Shown here: piece after piece, positions 11,702 through 22,974 of the stretch
How the letters are laid out: each line of letters begins with the position of its first letter
Numbering within the stretch: position 1 is the first letter of the stretch
Origin: Eleusine coracana subsp. coracana
Lineage: Eukaryota; Streptophyta; Magnoliopsida; Poales; Poaceae
Length of the DNA: 64,000 nt
NCBI GenBank assembly: GCA_032690845.1
Contig: CM064427.1
Location: 13,527,501-13,591,500 of the forward strand
Direction of reading: 5' to 3'
The notes under the pieces: generated by a model
Databases searched by the model: none
What the model saw: only the letters and a program-made list of their open reading frames with translations
What the model was told of the DNA's origin: nothing
Position numbers and translations under genes: made by a program

Positions 11702-13439
11702 TTACGTTAGTCCCTGTGGGGCTTTGTTGGCTCCTCTTCATCTTGGGTGGTTGAAACACAGAACGGTCTTTTATAGGACACCATTCTCTCATCCCTGTGT
11801 TCCACTTTTCATCCGAGGGTTTTCAAAAGATTTTTGGCAAATAAAAATAAGTTCCTCCAATGATTCACTCGGTCACTCAATGTGTATAAATCCTTACCAT
11901 GAAGTTGCCTCTCTTGTTCGTGCCTCTAAATAAGGCTTATGTGGAGCTCTGGGTAGGAATAATTGAGATATACTTGTAACACATATATTGCTAAACCAAA
12001 AGACTGAACCCACGGAGAAACAAGTCATACAATCTGATCAAGATGTGCATGTGTGTGGAATGTGGTGGAATTTTGGATACTCCTTTTTTAGTAGACTCTC
12101 TCTTTCTTTAACAAGCACTTGGGCCTGGCTATTTCTTTTTCTTCTTTTTTTTCAACATGCTTAAGATTGAGAGCAAGTATTTATTCTATTTTTTTGATAG
12201 CCATGCCTTCCATGCAACCAATTGAGTGAGAGTTATAACATGATATTCATTGAGTATTTATTTTGCTAACTTCCAGAATAGAAGTTAAGCATATTGTGGA
12301 TGCAATGGAATCAAGTGAGTATCTCCCAGTGTAGGAGCATTAGCAAATGATGGTGGATGTGTACGAGAATCTTGATCACAAAAGCATGAAATGGATCTCA
12401 CAAAGGTTGCAAGCATTTTGATAAAGCTCAATGTGAAAACAAGAAGCATATGTAGAAAGTTTTGCAATGAACTACAACATATGGCCGTGGTAGGAATTTT
12501 CATCATTGAGAAACATTTCAATTTTATCATTTTGAAAAACAAAATCTCCGGATGTTAAGCTTCACTTTGGGACAAGATCATAGCAGCCCTATTCTAACCA
12601 TATCAAATCTCACAACAACCTAGACTTAGATCGTGGACTTTTGCAACCCACAAGTATTCAAGTTCAAGGCAAGTATGTTTAGCCAACAAGCTCAAAAATT
12701 GGGAGAGTACTAAGTTGTATACGAGGGACTATAGAAAGATATAAAACAGAGCAACTATTCATCATCTCAACATGAAGGCATGAACATCCCTAGCATGCAT
12801 GACAACCTATTATTTTTGTTCTTTTTAGTTTTGCAAATTTTTATTTTGTTTTATGAGGGTAAGTCCGATAAAGAAAAAAAAAGAAAGAAAGGAAAGATAT
12901 AGGTCACCTTTGCGGGGGTGCTCCCCCAAGCTTGCTCTTGCTCACGGCTGTTGGTTAGGATCAAATCCTCTCCAACGGTAGTAAGCCGCCGTGTAGTCAT
13001 GGTGCTCTCGTAACTGATCCTAGAGGTGACGAGACTGGTCGTCACTGTGTTGTTGGCACTCTCTAGTGGTCTGGGCATGAGTAGCACGGGTGTTTTGCAT
13101 TTCCCTTATGCTCACATCCAGATCGTCCATCCTCCTTGTGAGATCTCTCAATTCCGAACCATAGTCATGATGTCTAAAGCTCGAAAAAGAGTAATGTCCG
13201 TCGTGATGTGGAGGCGTCTACATCAACTCAGGGCCATGTCCCCATTGTGCACTACTAACCTGCTACCAAGACGAGTCCAGTCTCATACTGCTACGGCGTG
13301 AACATCCAAGCGGGGTCACCGGAATGCTCTGAGCCTGCAGTGTAATCATGGACTGGTGGTGTAGGTCTGGCTGCACTAGTGGTGGCACGCTTCGCACTTT
13401 GTCGTGTGTGTCTATCAGCGGACCTACCAGGCATTCCTT
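11702..13439 (-). other. 3' non-coding part of element A
   Basis: This resembles the corresponding part of element B (about 51830-52960), including a pyrimidine-rich stretch near 12090-12150. A second polypurine-like motif, GCTTGGGGGAGCACCCCC on the minus strand, lies at about 12915-12933. Only short ORFs are present and none is recognised. Confidence 0.6.
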
Positions 13440-14400
13440 CTCATTGCAGCTGTATGGTTAGTTCTCAACAACTATACAAATGATATAACGGGTTAGGAAG
13501 CGGGATTTTATTTGTATAGCCGGGGTAATAAAAGATAATAGAACCATCAGGACCCTTCTTTAAAGTGTGACCCTGCTCAAGTAATCTATAATCTATCCCG
13601 GGACGGGGCTCAGAAAGATAATCAAATTTAGGATTAGATAAAGCCCCAACCCCTGCAGCAATATGGGTTACTAAAGAAGTGTATTCAATGGGTCATGATC
13701 CTCTAATATAATCTAACCATTGATCAATCATAGCATCAACAGGAGCAACAAGAATTTTAGCAATTGCAGCAAACAAGACACGTAATTCATTATTACGGAT
13801 AGGTCTAGTGTCTTGTCTAGGGAAACAAGTCATAGCAAGCCACCTATGCCACAGTTGTAGAGTTGGGTTCTGAATGTCACTAGTCCTAAGACGTTCACAA
13901 GAAAACTCACCCGAAATCCTTTGCCAAAAAGAGCACTTTTTAGAACCCTGGTAGCACCCTCTAAGATAGTGTTGCGAAAACTTCTAAACTTAATACTGAT
14001 GCAATGGTTTTTCCAAGTGAGATAATACTCTTTTTCGAACAAGCGGAAAAGTATCCTGTTGTTATCTTTTCATAGAGTGCACAAAAAACTGGATAGTAAG
14101 GAGGCGTGAAACCTCCTCAATGATATGTGCAAATTTGGTCCAACCTAAAACTTTCCAAATACAAAGGAACTTGAGGTCCATACCTATAATAGAGAGTCGG
14201 TTGTCGCCATATGTCTGAGTGTGGATGAAGCTGCGGTTGTGTAGACGGCTGTAGACTCGTTTCTCTCGTTCATCCAGCAGCTCGAGGTCAGTGTCGATAA
14301 GAAGAACGTGTGGCTCGTGCTCGAGCTACCGTGTGAACGGAGTGAGCTCGAACGTGTCACTTGCTGTATCAACGCCTTAGCCTTCTTCATCTGCACCACT
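13440..14400 (-). pseudogene. ATHILA ORF1-like protein remnant (element A)
   Basis: Translating the minus strand in pieces gives the hallmarks of the plant ATHILA ORF1-type protein. A block like RWLAMTCFPR lies near 13830, an alanine-rich DQWLDYI segment near 13720, and GPDGSIIFYYPGYTNKIPLPN near 13490-13550. The same protein is encoded by element B at 50284-51764. A possible start is at 14399 (MVQMKKAKAL). Stops and frame changes break it, for example a TGA shortly after the DQWLDYIRGS stretch. Its function is unknown. It is a transposon protein of unassigned role, retained here although RT and integrase are absent. Confidence 0.7.
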
Positions 14401-15153
14401 TAAGCAAAAATACAAGAACAACTCAAATACGGGTTATGTGTTAGCCAAATAAATTTTTTCTGATCGTGTTGATTTTCCCAAGCTTGTCAAGGAAACTCGA
14501 GAAATCCAAATCAAAGCAAACTAAAAAGGGAAATATTTTTGGTGGTTTTGGAATAGCAACTTTGGAGAAGAAATGTGATAGCACAAGAGCAAATGAGTAA
14601 AGGGGGAAAGTGAAATGAGAATTGAACTTTGGGTGGCAAAGCACTCTCCCCCGAGCACTCAATTTGTAGGAAAAAAATTCCTAATGGTCAAAAACAGCTA
14701 GTAGGGGGCCAAAATCAACCGTTGTCAAAAGCCCAAGGTCATTGGGCTCACACCCCTTCGGCCGAACATGGGGGTTCGGCCAAACCTGGGTGGGTCCCCC
14801 TGGTCCCCCCACTTTGGCACATAACTCCCTAGCAGCTATATTTTTTATGCTACAGGGGTTTGGTCCAAAGGTTCGACAAAAAAATTGCTTAGAAAAATAT
14901 TTTTCCAAAGTTGAAACCAAAACCATTTTTTTGAAAATTTTGAAAGAATGAAAAAGGTTGGAATTAATTCCAACATGCAAGTGTGTGAAATCCAAATACG
15001 CAAATGCAACTGCAAATTTGAAAATTCCCAAAAGTTGGAAAATTCAAATGCGCAAAAGAAAAATTTAAGAAAATATAAGATAACTACCAATTTACCTTTG
15101 GCAAGGGCTCACCAATTTTAAGTCCAATGAGAGGGACTCTTCTCCATTGTGTT

Positions 15154-16247
15154 TTAGCTTGGTGACGCGGTGCCTAATCCCGGAGATGAGGATGCAGACG
15201 ACTTCTCGTGTTGAGGTTGTGGTTGTCTTTTCATAGCACTTGTGTGAAGCCTCTTCCCCTTGTGCCTTCCTTCCATTGTGGTGTTGAAGGGCTTCTTTCC
15301 TCCATGATGTTGTCTCCGCCCTTGGCCTCCTTGTAGATGACTCTGGTCAGGGTTGTACGACACATCCACTTGTGTCCTGGGGTGGTCATCCCCTGACTGT
15401 CCCATGGTACCATTGACTTCACACTTCATGTGTGAGTTTTCGGCGTGAGTTGTGTCATGCATTTTCTTCTCCTTGAAGTCTTCATTCATACGCTTCATAA
15501 GGAGGTCCAACTTAGCATTGAGCATCTCAATTTTCTTGTTGGTGTGCTCATTCCTCTGGTTGTTTGGAGACGATCTTCATTGAACCATTTCTTGGAGGCT
15601 ATCTTCTCTACTAATGTTGTTGCTTCCGTGGCGGTAGGTGGGAAGATGGATCCTTCGGCAGCAACATCAAGATAATCACGGGCTTGTGAGGTCAGCCCAT
15701 TATAGAAGATGAACAAAATCAGTCAATCATCCATTCCATGATCAGGGAATCTTGCCATGTACTCTTGAAGCTTCTCCCAGGCTTCCAGAATGGATTCTTC
15801 TTGTGCTTGCCACAAGTTTGAAATTTTCCCACGAATAGCACGGACGTTGCATATCGGGGAAAATTTCTTGAGGAACGCTATGTAGCAAATATTCCAGTCA
15901 CCCATAAAATATCTATCATAGAACCACTGTCTCACTTTCCCTAAAAGGGAGAAGGGAAACAGACGGAGCCTGATGACATTTTGAGTGACTCCTTCGATGG
16001 ATAAAGTTTTGCACCTTTCCAGCAATTGTTGAATGTGAGCATTTACGTACTCATTGGCCTTTCCACTGAATGGATTGTCCTGCACCATATAGATTAGACC
16101 GGCTGTGGGTCTGAAGTTTCCGTCACCTGTGCTGACAAATGGCCCAGAAGCCACGCTTTCAACACTAGCAGCAAAGAACTCACGAAGCACCTTTTCGGTC
16201 ATTGATGTTGAGCTTGATTGTGCGGATGTAGCCGACATGACTATCAA
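15154..16247 (-). pseudogene. Athila-like retrotransposon gag (element A), broken
   Basis: The start at 16247 opens a gag reading frame. Its typical blocks are GLIYMVQDNPFSGKANE, an LRLFPFSLLGKVRQWFYDR core and EAWEKLQEYMARFPDHGMDD. An in-frame stop follows at about 15723, where the relative in element B reads on as a Trp-Leu. The frame then resumes with FYNGLTSQARDYLDVAAEG (15495-15716) and shifts near 15530 into a basic, Gln/His-rich tail ending at 15154. Gag forms the virus-like particle. This copy cannot make a full protein. It is homologous to 47657-48948 of element B, although strongly diverged. Confidence 0.8.
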
Positions 16248-16453
16248 CGGTATCTTGAGAATGGATGAATAGTGGTTGTGCTCTTCACAAGATTACTTCC
16301 GGATTCTTTGTGTATTTCTTCCAGCGGTACACTATCATGTTTTCACATAAAGAGAAAACAAAGGAAAGGTAATTCCATCTAGACAATGGTCATTAATAGA
16401 AATATAATCACGAACAATGCTAGTGATTCTCTTTTAACCAGTGCCTTCCCCGA

Positions 16454-16531
16454 CAATAGTGCCAGAAATGCTTGTTGACATATGCTAAGTCACACCAAAT
16501 AAACACACCTGGGCAAGGCGCCAGAAATGCT
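16454..16531 (-). promoter_or_regulatory. Two tandem primer-binding-site motifs (element A)
   Basis: On the minus strand, AACAAGCATTTCTGGCGCC follows the LTR directly (plus 16520-16536). A second AACAAGCATTTCTGGCACT with GTCGGGGAAGG follows 59 bp later (plus 16450-16477). Both resemble the tRNA-Asp-type site TGGCGCCGTTGCCGGGGA. Element B shows the same doubling at 47314-47400. Confidence 0.65.
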
Positions 16532-18210
16532 TGTTGGTAGAACTCAACAGATGGTTAGTATGTGCAACTTTAATCCGCAAGTGCATGGACATCCCGTTGT
16601 AGCATTTCACAACTGGATTACTCCAATGGCTTTCATTTATAGTTCCCCCAACAGAAGGCGGTGGTCAAGAGATAGCATATTCATGACCATATAACTAATA
16701 ATATACCAAAGTCATAGATATGGGTAAAGATAATAATGATAGTGGGTAGTGACACACAGAACAATCCAACCTAACATTAACACAAAGCCTAGGTTAAGTG
16801 GGTTAAAGAGAAGTCAAGCTAGATCCTTATGTACTTCTATATTCCTGTCTATAGGTTCAATACAACACAAAAATGTCTAAGTCCTCTGTTGAACCGAAGC
16901 AAGAACGATTAATAAGCACAGCAGGGCTATCACCACCTGCTGGTAATCCTTTACTAGGACACGTGACATTAAGGCTATTAAGTCCGTAATGCCAGTCCTA
17001 GGGTCATGTAGCAATAAGGCAACTATGTCCTTACCGACATACCTATTCCTGTTCGTGGGGCAACCAAACTCTCATGGTTATTTACCAACCTAAGCACCAT
17101 GCTTACATTGTTAAATAATACTCTTAATTCCCATCAGACTCTGGCCCTTCGGACCAACAAGTCTAGAATAAGAGTACACTTAACCTTGACCCGACAAATC
17201 AACAAGTCAAGTACTATAACATGCATAACTCTGACCCTACGAATCAACAAGTAAAGGAGTAGGACTTGCATAGCTTTAACCCTACGGATTAACAAGCTAC
17301 AGACTATAGCACACCTAACTCTAACCCTATAGATTAACAAGTCATGGACTAAAGCATGTCTATCCATAATATGCATTGCAAGAGTATAAGGACATAGGTT
17401 GACTATCATAGGTATGTGAAGCATATAATAACCTAACATAACTAGGCAATAATCATGTACAAAGCACATGACTATCACAATAGAATAAGGATAAGGCATA
17501 AGGAACAAAGAAGGTAATAATATTAATAAAGTAAATAAGTCTTACAAGAGAGGACTAGAGTAGACCTAACCCGAAAGCTCTCCAAGACTAGGTCGAGGAC
17601 CTCAAGACAACTCTCCTCTCTCCTAAACTCCACTAGGACCTAAAGGCTAAATGTAATGCTAGAGAATGGATTCTTCTTGGAGTGTGTGTTGGAGTGAGAC
17701 CTCTCTTTTGTATTTGTAGAGCCCAAATGCGGTTCCTGGAGTCGGTAACTGCCGCCTAACCCGCACAACCGTCATTGGGGAGCCACCAGGAGCCAACATG
17801 TCACAGCCATGTACTAGGGGGGCCACTCCCCATTCGGCCGCACACCCCTGTTTGGTCGAACAAGAGGGGGGGGGGGAGTTCCCACGGGTGCTGCTATTTC
17901 TAGTGGCCTGCCAGGTGGGTCCTTCTGCCCAGTGACACTGTAAGGTCGGTTGTTGAGTCGGTTTGCCTCTGTAGGTGGCCAGTCAATCCATGGGAGTCCC
18001 AATTGGCGATCTCTGATTGGTGGAAGCTGTGTTTCTTTGCCAACTAGGTGTGTTTCCTCCTCCTTTTTGTTATTTCTCCTGCATGTGTGTGTTTCTCCAA
18101 GCAATAATGGATATTTATTAATTCTAACTAACATGCATGGTGGGAATGTTGAATCCTCCTTTATTTTGAGTAATATTGATGGTCGAATTGGTATTTAATG
18201 ACAGTCAACA
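16532..18210 (-). repeat. 5' LTR of element A
   Basis: On the plus strand it begins TGTTGGTAGAACTC next to the primer site and ends ACAGTCAACA, which is TGTTGACTGT on the minus strand, the same start as the LTRs of element B. It includes the 45-bp repeats (17134-17360) and a run of ten G near 17867. If the inner primer-site copy is the functional one, the boundary would be 16473 instead. Confidence 0.8.
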
Positions 18211-19792
18211 CATGGGCATAACCTGACATGAAGGTTATGTGGGCCATGCACCCCGAAGCTTGACATGGGCCGTGCTTCATCTCAGGTGCAAGACCAACAT
18301 GCCGGCCGAGCATGACCTGATTAATGTGGCCCAGTGGGCTTGCACTGCTTGTCGTGGAAGCACACGGATCGTGGCCTGGCATGGGCATGATCCCACATCT
18401 CGGTCTGCTTACGTAGCCTACTCATGTCCCCGCCCTTCTCGAGCACGTCGCACATGGACCGTGGCCGAGTCGTCATCTCCCCGCTCCTGCTCCTCGGTCT
18501 GTCCCTCCTCGCAACCTCGTAGGTGTGCCATTCACTGACCCCGCTCCCTTTCTTCCGGCTCGACGCCCCATCTCCTGCTCCCTCCCTCCTCGCCGGGCAC
18601 AAGCACACCACACACCGCCCCTGCTCTTCCCTCCTCATAGCCTCGCAGCTTGTAGGCGTGCAATGCTCGCCGCCCTTGATCCCTTCCTTCGTGCTCCCCG
18701 CACTCGCCCACTTACCCAATCTCCTTCAACTCACCTCCATGGCTGCCACTATTGAGGAGGAAGGAGGAGAAAGCGTCCGCCGAGATCCCCTCAGAGGCCA
18801 TCCCTCGCGTCCCACCTCCGATCGCCAAGATCACCGCATCGAACTCTGAGGATGCACCCTCGGCTCCCTCCTTCGGCCGAGCTACCTTCGGATCCCCTTT
18901 GAGGCTGCACCCTCAACCCCTAATAAGATCCCATTCGTCCGAGCTATTTGTCTCCACCACGTCCTCGACGTGCTTTTGGCTGGCACATCACGAACAGGCC
19001 CAATGGCATGGCTCGGTCCGTGTAAGACCGATCATGTTATGCTTGGGCTTGGCCTCAGGCCCGTCATGCTAGCACGATCTGGCCAATTAGTCAGCTTAGG
19101 CCATGTCGACCCATTATGAAAACATCCCGACACAACCCGTTGGCCACCTATCACTGTGGCATGTAGGCAATACCCCCTAGGTCTGCCCTGGCTCCACGAT
19201 CAAAAGCGATCCTTATCCTTGGCCCACGTAAAGAGACTGCACGACGACAATGATTTGCTCTGCCCCATATCCCTTCTGATGGGCGTTTCCTACAAATTGA
19301 GTGTTCGGTTTTAACTTCTACGCCGTACTACTTTGATATTCATGCACCATGTTCGCCAAATGGCATCTAATGGCTAAGATTCATTCCTCCTCCTCCCCCC
19401 CCCCCCTCACATGTGAATGAGCAAGTGGCTAAATGGCCGTTTGCGGAGCATGACAATGCATGCAATCGTGTCGCTGTGGCTGGCACTTATCGTTGGTATG
19501 GTTACGGTCCCCTATTGCCAAAGTGGTGGAGGTGGACAGTGAGGGTTAGGGTTCCAGCGAGCTCTATTATCCTCGAACCATAGAGGAAGAGTTCTGGGGT
19601 GGTGACTTGGCAATGCGTTAGGGCGCCACTATAGCCGAGGTTAGTAGAAGGTTGTGGGAATGCAAGGAAGGCGACGGGTAAGTTTGACAGCAATGAGTTA
19701 GCTCATTGGTGGGAGCAGTTGTGGACCCAAAGCAAGGATGACATCGGGGACAGACGGAGGAGTGGGGATGTGGGGGAGCGAACTTCGAATGA
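18211..19792. other. GC-rich spacer without a defensible gene
   Basis: The sequence between element A and the first CACTA end is GC-rich, with repeated GGGCC / GGCCC motifs at both ends (18230-18420 and 19010-19130). These are reminiscent of hAT-type terminal regions, but no terminal repeats could be placed. ORFs at 18321-18849 are low-complexity and unrecognised. A C run lies at about 19393-19403. Confidence 0.4.
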
Positions 19793-20106
19793 CACTACTA
19801 CAATCGCGCTTTGTAGTAGCATGCCAAAAGGGGCCTTATTGGCAGACAAGAAAATTGCTGCTGGGCCATTGTCACTACTTACAAACTTAGTAGCAGTCCA
19901 GAGGCCGCTCCTGTCCTAGGTAGTACTTAAATTAAAGAAGGCATTAGCGATGGTCTAAGGTCCTTAGACTGCCATTGACGTCGTCATATACTACAGAATA
20001 AAATGGCGGGTCCCAGCTAGTGTTGGGATCCGCTGTAGACGAGTCGTCGCCCTAAACTTGCCCGTTAGTCCGTCCGCCCGCTTCGTCCACCCATTCGCCA
20101 TCCCTG

Positions 20107-21604
20107 TGAAAGTCGCCTAGAGGGGGCGAATATGTGATTATCCCTGAAAATAACTTAATTCGAATAATTAATAGCACAAGAAAACTTTGTCTGACTCGAT
20201 TGTCTGACTATAGTAGGATTTGTCTGATTACTTCAAATATCCGACTGTAGTAGAACAATGTCTGACGACCTCGCAGCAAAAAATAGATCGGCCGTCGAAA
20301 AGGACAAGGTTACACGATTCAAGCTAAGAGCAAGTAGCTAATAAAGCAAGAGAGCAACAGCAAAAGGGGCACAAGCTGGAAAGCGACCTACACAACTAAA
20401 TCTAGTAAATAAAGAACTACTACTAGCTAGAGATTAATGACAAGCAAAGCACACAAGCAGGATTTAAACAATAAAAAGAGAGACAAGGAGACACAAGGAT
20501 TTTCACCGAAGTTCAGCTCCATCAAGGAGCCTACGTCTCCATTGAGGGATCCACCAAGGATCGGGTCTCTTTCAACCCTAAACCTCTTCAAGCTTCCACC
20601 AGGGCAAGCTTTAGCTTCACTATGAATCTCCACGAAAGAGGGGCTAATACAAACGTCCCGCGTCTCAACCACAAACTTGGGAGCTCAACTGGTGACGCCT
20701 AACCGTCTAGGGGATGAATCCCCAAGAGTAACAAATGCAAAAAACATCGATGTTGAGGATGAACCAAGTGCTCTTGAGAGGAATGTATTGCTCAATCAAA
20801 TCTCCTCAAATCTTCTCTCAAACCCACCAAGGATTGGAGTAGGAACCAAGGGAGGAGAAGTAGAGTGCTCAAATGTGTTTGGATTTTTTTTTTCAGTTGT
20901 GGAAGTGGCCAACCAACCAAATGGGGTTGGGGTGGCCTTTTATAGTCGAGACTTGAAAAAGAGCCGTTGGGACAAATGATTGTCGAACATTTTCTGACTG
21001 GTAGTCGGACATTGTCTAATAAATTGATGTGCACGGCTCTAGAGTCCGAAAGAATTGTCCGAGGGGCTTGGATATTGCCCTAGTCATACGATAGTGGGAC
21101 ATTGTCCGATAGAGTCGGACATTGTTCGAGTCTTCTTCATTTGGCAAGATTCGCATCATTCTGGAGTCCGACGGCATTGACTGGTGGCTTCGGATATTTC
21201 TGGTAGTCGGACATTGTCCTATAGAGTCGGACATTGTCCTACTAGAGTCGGACATTGTCCTGCTCTTCCTGGGTTGACGAGTTTGCACACCGTTCTAGAG
21301 TCTGACTAGATTATCCGACTGAGTCGGACATTGTCCGACTCCACTTATTTGAAAAAGGGTGTGCAACCTCCTAGAATCCGACTACAATGTCCGATGGAGC
21401 CGGACATTGTCCGATGAAAAGGATTTTCAAGGAAGAATTTGTCTCATGGAATGGAATTTGAGCACTTGGTCTTTCAACACTTATTTCTTTTGCATCCCCC
21501 TTGATAGTACGGTGTTCCTAGACTGAAGACAAAAGATACAAACATTAAGCCTTGATTCTTGAGCATAGATACTCCATTTCCAAGATTTGCACTTTGTTGG
21601 CTTC
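20107..21604 (-). repeat. 3' LTR of the Sirevirus (shortened at its start)
   Basis: It matches 28553-30052 in direct orientation. It begins TGAAAGTCGCCTAGAGGG on the plus strand. About 145 bp present at the outer end of the other LTR (30053-30197) are missing here, and the homology stops inside a reading frame. The segment contains about ten CGGACATTGTCCG-type palindromes between 20990 and 21420. Confidence 0.8.
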
Positions 21605-21976
21605 AATGATTGCCTTGAACACTAGATTTTTCTTACGCTCCATGTATTCCTAGTCAATGTATTGCATGGCAATGGTGGGATGCTTCTTGCTCTTGTAGGC
21701 ACACATGTACCAATATGTGTGGAAGTGAGACCAGAACCTAGGATCAATGGCCTCCTTCTCATCTACATAGTAGTTGATTTCCCTCGCCTCATGACTTGCC
21801 TCTTCAATGGCCTTCACGAAGTTAACAGACTCTTTGTCCCCATTAGGAGCAACAATCACATTGTGCATCACACTGTTGATCTCAGTGGGTTCTTCTTCCT
21901 CATGATGCTCAGCATATCGAAGATGCATGGTGTGAGGCTTCCTTCTTTTCGATTTGCTACCTCCGGCATCATCCAC
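21545..21976 (-). pseudogene. ORF downstream of pol in the Sirevirus, function unknown
   Basis: The frame starts MDDAGGSKSKRRKPHT at 21976. It contains an acidic stretch, a Phe/Trp/Tyr-rich block (FWSHFHTYWYMCAY) and a stop at 21650. Beyond that TAG the same frame stays open to a TAA at 21545. The last 20 or so codons lie in sequence that is also present in the other LTR. Sireviruses often carry an extra, sometimes envelope-like, ORF here. No signal peptide or membrane segment is visible, so I do not call it envelope. Confidence 0.5.
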
Positions 21977-22974
21977 GTACTTGGATCACTTCTCCCCCTG
22001 AGACCAAGTGCCAGACATCCTGACAAAAGAGATAGAGTGGCAGAATGAGAGATAGAATTTTTGAAGACAACATGGTCATAAGGGAGAAAACAAAAACTTT
22101 TGAAAAATATTTGTGGTCATCGAATAATGTCCGACGGAATCGGATATTGTTCGACGGATTCGGATATTATTCGACTGTACCAGATATTGTCCGATGCCCA
22201 TGAAATTTTTACTAAAGTTTGGGTTTGCTCAAATCCGACCACAATTCCTAGCCATATTGCATACAAAGCATCTATAGCATCCTATGAAGTATCTCCATGA
22301 ACTATAATGGTGAGGGAATAAGGGAGTAACCTAGCATTGCAAAATCAAACCCTAATGCTAGGAGGAAGAAGAGAAAAGAGGAAAAACCTTGCAACAATGG
22401 AGGTACTCGGACTTTATCCGATGAAGGGACTCCCCTCCCCCTAAAACTTGGTCCTCTTGACGGTGGGAGAGAGGGATCGCCATTGGTGCTCCTTGGCCGC
22501 CGATTTGAGAGGGGAGAGAGAGAGTTTGAGAGAATGAAAGGTTTGAAAACAAAGGGGTAGGCTCGGGCCCGGGTATGGGCAAAAATTTCTTCACTCGGAC
22601 AATGTCCGACTGGGTCGGTCATTATCCAACTAGGTCCAATTATCGGACATTATCCGATTGGGTCGGAGTTTGTTCGACTCTAGTACAAGTTGACTTACCT
22701 CCTTTGGCAGAAATTGCTGATTGTCACCTTCTTCTCTAGCAATGCTTAGGTAGACATCTTATTGATCTCATGGACATGCTCAAATTTTCAAAAAGTTTCA
22801 GTGGCTGCAACCAGCCACAATCAATCATTCCAACAATGATTACATCCACATCAACATGATCCAATGATCAGGAACCAAATAATTTTTTAAAAAATAAAAT
22901 AACATAGTCAACATTTTGCAACATTTTTCGTTTTTGAAAAAGATTACTCTATGTCACCACAGATGTGCAAGCTT
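21977..22974 (-). other. Sirevirus 3' non-coding region with palindromes
   Basis: This lies between the pol stop and the 3' ORF. It contains two clusters of the same CGGACAATGTCCG-type motif as the LTRs (22115-22200 and 22595-22680). Between them is a purine-rich block (22370-22560) whose minus-strand ORFs are Pro/Ser-rich and unrecognised. Confidence 0.55.

Larger units (their letters stand above)
1..18210 (-). mobile_element. Athila-like Ty3/gypsy LTR element A, truncated by window edge
   Basis: The two ends are direct repeats of each other (1-1183 and about 17000-18210), and the right copy is the full LTR. Gag and an ATHILA ORF1-like reading frame lie on the minus strand, so the right LTR is the 5' LTR. 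A polypurine tract abuts the left LTR and a tRNA-Asp-like primer site abuts the right one. No RT, RNase H or integrase is recognisable between gag and the ORF1-like region, so the element looks non-autonomous. It is interrupted by a separate retroelement at 1350-11701. The lineage call rests on gag, ORF1 and primer-site resemblance, not on a polymerase tree. Confidence 0.85.

Noticed and set aside
17867..17877. G run in the element A LTR, and C run at about 19393-19403
   Set aside because: Simple homopolymers, likely slippage or assembly uncertainty, with no evidence of function.
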